A DNA stretch of 64,000 nucleotides, taken from assembly GCA_946183365.1 (NCBI GenBank), contig CAMHAH010000004.1, positions 62,001 to 126,000 of the forward strand, in the 5' to 3' direction. Made by a program: the position numbers and the translations under genes. Below the pieces are notes generated by a model. The model searched no databases. It was not told the origin of the DNA and saw only the letters and a program-made list of their open reading frames with translations. The stretch is from an uncultured Clostridia bacterium. Its GTDB lineage: Bacteria; Bacillota; Clostridia; Oscillospirales; Acutalibacteraceae. Shown piece after piece: positions 61,201 through 64,000 of this stretch (its first letter is position 1; every line of letters starts with the position of its first letter).

Positions 61201-64000
61201 CCGGGAACAACAGTGTATCTGCCGTCTGCGCCAATAGCTGAGGGAACATAACCATCAGCGCAGTAATCAGCGGGAACTACATCTGAGAACGAACCGCCGG
61301 ATACATTCAGGTCAGCTTTCTCTCCTGCTTCATTCTGAGCGTCAAGCTGAGCATAAAGCTTACCGGTGAACTTACCGCCTGTTACGTTTACGATACCGTC
61401 AGAATACTTTGAGGTCTGAGGATCCGCAGCTATTCTTACGGGAGTAGCGTTTGCGTTATCCTGATTTACGATATTGGCAACAACATACTGAGAATTGCCT
61501 ACGCACTTGAACTCGCCGCCTGAAATTGTCAGAACACCGATGTTGTTGATTACATCAGCCTTTGACGCATATGTCGCGTTTGTACTTGTTGTGCTCTCAA
61601 AGTAACCGTCTGAGATAGTAGCTACGCCCTTAACGTCATTGTTGATAACGTGACGTCCGCCGTAGAAATTACCGCCTGTGATGGTCAGAGTCGGATGCTC
61701 AAGACCCTCGCCCTCAACATAACCGTAGTGGAATACTTCTCCGCCTGCGGTGAATACCTTGGTGGAATCATAATTCGCGTAACCGTTGTCGATCAGGCTC
61801 GCGCGGCAATTATCAGCATTGCTGAACGTACCGCCGCTGATTGTGAGAGTGCCGTGGTTCTCAACAACATAATAGGTGTCTTCTTCTGTAGCATTGGTTC
61901 TGGTGAGAGTACCGGAAGCAATGTCTACTATACCGTTATTGAACAGAGCCGCATAGCCCTTATCGGTGTTGATTATCTGTCCGCCATCGCCGTTGTCAAC
62001 GATCTCTAATGAACCGCCTGTCATAACAGCTACGGTATTCTGGAATGCTTCGTTTGTAAGAGTAAAGCCATTGAGATCGAGCGTGAAGCTGTCGTCAGCC
62101 TTTACCAATACAGACTCGGTAACGTCCGAGAGAAGCTTGACTGTGTCATTTGCTCCGGCAGCGTCGATAGCAGCCTGAACTGTTGTGTAGCGAGTGCCGT
62201 TTACCTCGGCAACAAATGTACCGGGAACAACAGTGTATCTGCCGTCTGAGCCAATAGCTGTAGGAACATAACCGTCAGCGCAGTACTGTTCGGGAACAGC
62301 GCGATCGAATGAACCGCCGCTTACTTCGAGCTTAGCGCTGTCTGTGACTTCCACTGCCTGACCGGGTCTCTTTCTGAATTCAGCTACCCACTCGGCATAG
62401 TCAGATCCCGCGCCGATACGACCGTTGATAGTGCCGCCCTCGATTGAGAACGCGCCGTTGCCTATCGCGTTATTCTCGTTTGTTGTAAATACCGCGAAAT
62501 AGTGAACTGTGTCAAAATACTGTGATGTACCGTAAGAAGCGTCGATAGTCTCATCTTCGTTTGTGCAGGTGATCGTACCGCTGTTGATCTTAGTTACGGC
62601 GCCCTCGCCGGTGTTGTAGATCGCGGTTGAGAATACCTGCGGTGAGAAGAGGTTCTGTGTCAGTGTACCGCCGTTTACGGTAAGGTGACCGAACATATCG
62701 TTGTTTACGACATGATGGCCGTTTGTTAATGTGCCGCCGTTGATAACGAGAGTGGGGTTCTCATAGGCGGTATCTTCGCTGTAGCCATACAGATACTGTG
62801 TGCCGTCAGCGAGATCAATCTTAGATGTTGATGAATAAGAGGTTGCGTTCCAACCGTTGTCGATAAGGCTTGCATAACCCTCTTTTGAAGTGAATGTACC
62901 GCCATTGATCGTCATATCACCGCGGTTCCATACTGCGTAATATGCGTTCTTGTCCGATACAGAGTTATAATAGCCGCCGCTTCTTGTTATAATACCGTCT
63001 TCAACTGTGAGCTTACCGTTGTTGATGATAGCCGCATAGTTATCAGTGATATTATCAATGGTACCGTTCTCACCGGAATCAGTGATCACTACCTCAGCGC
63101 CCTTCTTGATGAACAGGGTGTGGTTCTTAGCTGTATTAGTGATCTTATTACCGTTGAGGTCAAAGGTAACTTTATCGTCAGCCTCGAATATTACAGACTC
63201 TGTAACGTTTGCGAAGAGCTTGACTGTGTCATTTGCTCCGGCAGCGTCGATAGCAGCCTGGACTGTTGTATAGCGAGTGCCGTTTACCTCGGCAGCAAAT
63301 GTGCCAGGAACAACAGTGTATCTACCGTCTGCGCCAATAGCTGAGGGAACATAACCGTCAGCGCAGTACTGCTCGGGAACAGCGCGATCGAATGAACCGC
63401 CGCTTACTTCGAGCTTAGCGTTGTCTGTGACTTCCACTGCCTGACCGGGTCTCTTTCTGAATTCAGCTACCCACTCGGCATAGTCAGATCCCGCGCCGAT
63501 ACGACCGTTGATAGTGCCGCCCTCGATTGAGAACGCGCCGTTGCCTATCGCGTTATTCTCGTTTGTTGTAAATACCGCGAAATAGTGAACTGTGTCAAAA
63601 TACTGTGATGTACCGTAAGAAGCGTCGATAGTCTCATCTTCGTTTGTGCAGGTGATCGTACCGCTGTTGATCTTAGTTACGGCGCCCTCGCCGGTGTTGT
63701 AGATCGCGGTTGAGAATACCTGCGGTGAGAAGAGGTTCTGTGTCAGTGTACCGCCGTTTACGGTAAGGTGACCGAACATATCGTTGTTTACGACATGATG
63801 GCCGTTTGTTAATGTGCCGCCGTTGATAACGAGAGTGGGGTTCTCATAGGCGGTATCTTCGCTGTAGCCATACAGATACTGTGTGCCGTCAGCGAGATCA
63901 ATCTTAGATGTTGATGAATAAGAGGTTGCGTTCCAACCGTTGTCGATAAGGCTTGCATAACCCTCTTTTGAAGTGAATGTACCGCCATTGATCGTCATAT
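58290..64000 (-). CDS. Giant beta-helix repeat surface protein, C-terminal part
   Basis: The gene enters from beyond the window; 1902 codons are visible. It is built of tandem units of about 340-361 residues, each with a T-V-QAAIDAA opening, a LDLNGFTLTN-type strand and many NGG-T / GGTF turns, as in a right-handed beta-helix adhesin. Unit borders, marked by a YCADGYVP-like segment, lie near 63361, 62278, 61258, 60238 and 59209. The C-terminal 300 residues are different: two ATLTL / ATLSL domains around a VLDYGMTAQEYFEYR segment, a domain known from other Clostridial surface proteins. The N-terminus and signal peptide are outside the window. It heads the third module, followed by the GG peptide and radical SAM genes. 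Confidence 0.85.
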   Translation of the reverse strand, partial: MTINGGTFTSKEGYASLIDNGWNATSYSSTSKIDLADGTQYLYGYSEDTAYENPTLVINGGTLTNGHHVVNNDMFGHLTVNGGTLTQNLFSPQVFSTAIYNTGEGAVTKINSGTITCTNEDETIDASYGTSQYFDTVHYFAVFTTNENNAIGNGAFSIEGGTINGRIGAGSDYAEWVAEFRKRPGQAVEVTDNAKLEVSGGSFDRAVPEQYCADGYVPSAIGADGRYTVVPGTFAAEVNGTRYTTVQAAIDAAGANDTVKLFANVTESVIFEADDKVTFDLNGNKITNTAKNHTLFIKKGAEVVITDSGENGTIDNITDNYAAIINNGKLTVEDGIITRSGGYYNSVSDKNAYYAVWNRGDMTINGGTFTSKEGYASLIDNGWNATSYSSTSKIDLADGTQYLYGYSEDTAYENPTLVINGGTLTNGHHVVNNDMFGHLTVNGGTLTQNLFSPQVFSTAIYNTGEGAVTKINSGTITCTNEDETIDASYGTSQYFDTVHYFAVFTTNENNAIGNGAFSIEGGTINGRIGAGSDYAEWVAEFRKRPGQAVEVTDSAKLEVSGGSFDRAVPEQYCADGYVPTAIGSDGRYTVVPGTFVAEVNGTRYTTVQAAIDAAGANDTVKLLSDVTESVLVKADDSFTLDLNGFTLTNEAFQNTVAVMTGGSLEIVDNGDGGQIINTDKGYAALFNNGIVDIASGTLTRTNATEEDTYYVVENHGTLTISGGTFSNADNCRASLIDNGYANYDSTKVFTAGGEVFHYGYVEGEGLEHPTLTITGGNFYGGRHVINNDVKGVATISDGYFESTTSTNATYASKADVINNIGVLTISGGEFKCVGNSQYVVANIVNQDNANATPVRIAADPQTSKYSDGIVNVTGGKFTGKLYAQLDAQNEAGEKADLNVSGGSFSDVVPADYCADGYVPSAIGADGRYTVVPGTFVAEVNGTRYTTVQAAIDAAGANDTVKLLLDVTESVLVKADDSIKLDLNGFTLTNEAFQNTVVVATNGTLNIVDNGDGGQIINTDKGYAALFNNGIVDIASGTLTRTNATEEDTYYVVENHGTLTISGGTFSNADNCRASLIDNGYANYDSTKVFTAGGEVFHYGYFASEGLEHPTLTITGGKFYGGRHVINNDVKGVATINDGYFESTTSENPTYSSKADVINNIGVLTIAGGEFKCVRNSEYVIANIVNQDNANATPVRIAADPQTSKYSDGIVNVTGGKFTGKLYAQLDAQNEAGEKADLNVSGGSFSEVVPADYCADGYVPVTTKDEDGMYTVKPATYVAEVDNGTQYTTVQAAIDAANGGTVTLLKDVTESVVVSDSLTLTLDGHTMTNEPGMHTIVVLNTCYIQINGNGTIINNSNHCAAIFNNGTLDIDDISLTRSDDREDNTYYVIENHGMANIYQATVTNEYNCRASLIDNGYANYESTATFTTKTGETLHYGYHEGEAMYQPILYIGGGTFKGGRHVINNDIHGYASIEAGSFYVTKATEGTYLDKADVINNVGRLRITGGFFINNNSDTSGIVVANIVNQDDVDATPVRHAADPQTSKYSEGIVNISGETGSCEFVGELYSQTKAQNVAGNTADMNVSGGGFSEIVPVEYCADGYLPTTNFDYEPMFTVVPNTIKYTATLTLQDSIDINLYVQDIPDGTNPTDYTVYYSFNDTEGEATLANPDSNQILVASCAAKEMKDNVQIEVYYLGRMIKKVDDYSVERYCLKKIKESESEELKDLCKSVLDYGMTAQEYFEYRAAEALEGTYYSKISDIIVPDKYNLKSEGECSAVKKLSATLSLESYTEMNFYITPADNHSIDELTVTLNGENVKETNNAKITTEITENGALKVTVKGIAAKDLDKELTLKVSADGCGERTIVYSPLTYAYRNQNNSNNMLANNVKALYNYYLTADEYFKTV
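60238..62277 (-). repeat. Tandem 1020-bp coding repeat (type 2 units)
   Basis: Two units, 60238-61257 and 61258-62277, with an exact 1020-base (340-codon) offset and long identical stretches broken by clustered differences. A more diverged fifth unit precedes the C-terminal domain at 59209-60237. Confidence 0.85.
62278..64000 (-). repeat. Tandem 1083-bp coding repeat (type 1 units)
   Basis: The sequence from 63361 to the window end repeats that from 62278 onward with only about two differences seen by eye in 640 bases; the offset is exactly 1083 bases (361 codons). More copies may exist beyond the window. Confidence 0.9.

Noticed and set aside
59209-64000. CRISPR or intergenic repeat array
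   Set aside because: The repeats are 1020-1083 bp, keep one reading frame throughout and encode a secreted beta-helix protein.

Overview
The window looks like a chromosomal segment of a gut Firmicute close to Ruminococcus (Oscillospiraceae). The reasons are Firmicute gene orders (rplU-prp-rpmA-obg-mrnC, rpsF-ssb-rpsR), sigma-A type promoters, type I dockerins on small secreted proteins, a starch-binding (CBM26-like) module in a giant surface protein, and a compact dipeptide-reductase NRPS of the kind known from gut Clostridia. The genus is an inference; there is no rRNA gene in the window.

Layout. 1-2.6 kb: a partial DEDD exonuclease, typA and a stump of an adenylate-forming enzyme, all on the minus strand. 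2.7-6.7 kb: an aconitase, NADP-isocitrate dehydrogenase and Rex operon, on the plus strand. 6.7-9.9 kb: a minus-strand PqqD-like / S26-peptidase-like / HPr-kinase-like / ABC-exporter operon resembling peptide (RiPP) maturation and export genes but with no precursor beside it. 10.1-18.9 kb and 38.3-30.5 kb: two inward-facing copies of one module, each made of a 477-bp almost identical leader, a giant secreted repeat protein, a 45-48 residue GG-containing peptide, a hairpin, and an LRR-dockerin protein. Between them, 19.3-30.3 kb: an operon for an A-T-C-A-T-R NRPS, a MATE transporter fused to an anti-sigma-factor-like kinase, a membrane SpoIIE phosphatase, a CapA-like protein and a STAS protein. 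38.7-46.3 kb: minus-strand housekeeping genes (rpsR, ssb, rpsF, yitT-like, mrnC, obg, rpmA, prp, rplU, folD, lgt, a CrtO-like membrane protein) and tRNA-Leu(GAG). 46.4-54.5 kb: adenine deaminase, an FAD oxidoreductase, dinB, and a LysR regulator divergent from a flavodoxin / acetyltransferase / SnoaL-like / aldo-keto reductase operon. 54.5-56.1 kb: a decaying block with a Veg-like gene, two broken membrane-protein genes with intact promoters, and a 246-bp terminal-inverted-repeat element. 56.2-64 kb (minus): a third version of the surface module, with a truncated-by-window giant beta-helix repeat protein, a 39-residue GG peptide, a SPASM radical SAM maturase and a small dockerin protein.

The most interesting candidate is the recurring unit of giant secreted protein, GG peptide, hairpin, then dockerin protein or radical SAM enzyme, seen three times, together with the orphan PqqD/S26/HPrK-like/ABC operon that could process such peptides. 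The second is the NRPS operon that carries its own partner-switching signalling parts (two HATPase kinase domains, a PP2C phosphatase, a STAS antagonist) with no sigma factor nearby. Product assignments rest on motif recognition by eye; no database search was run.
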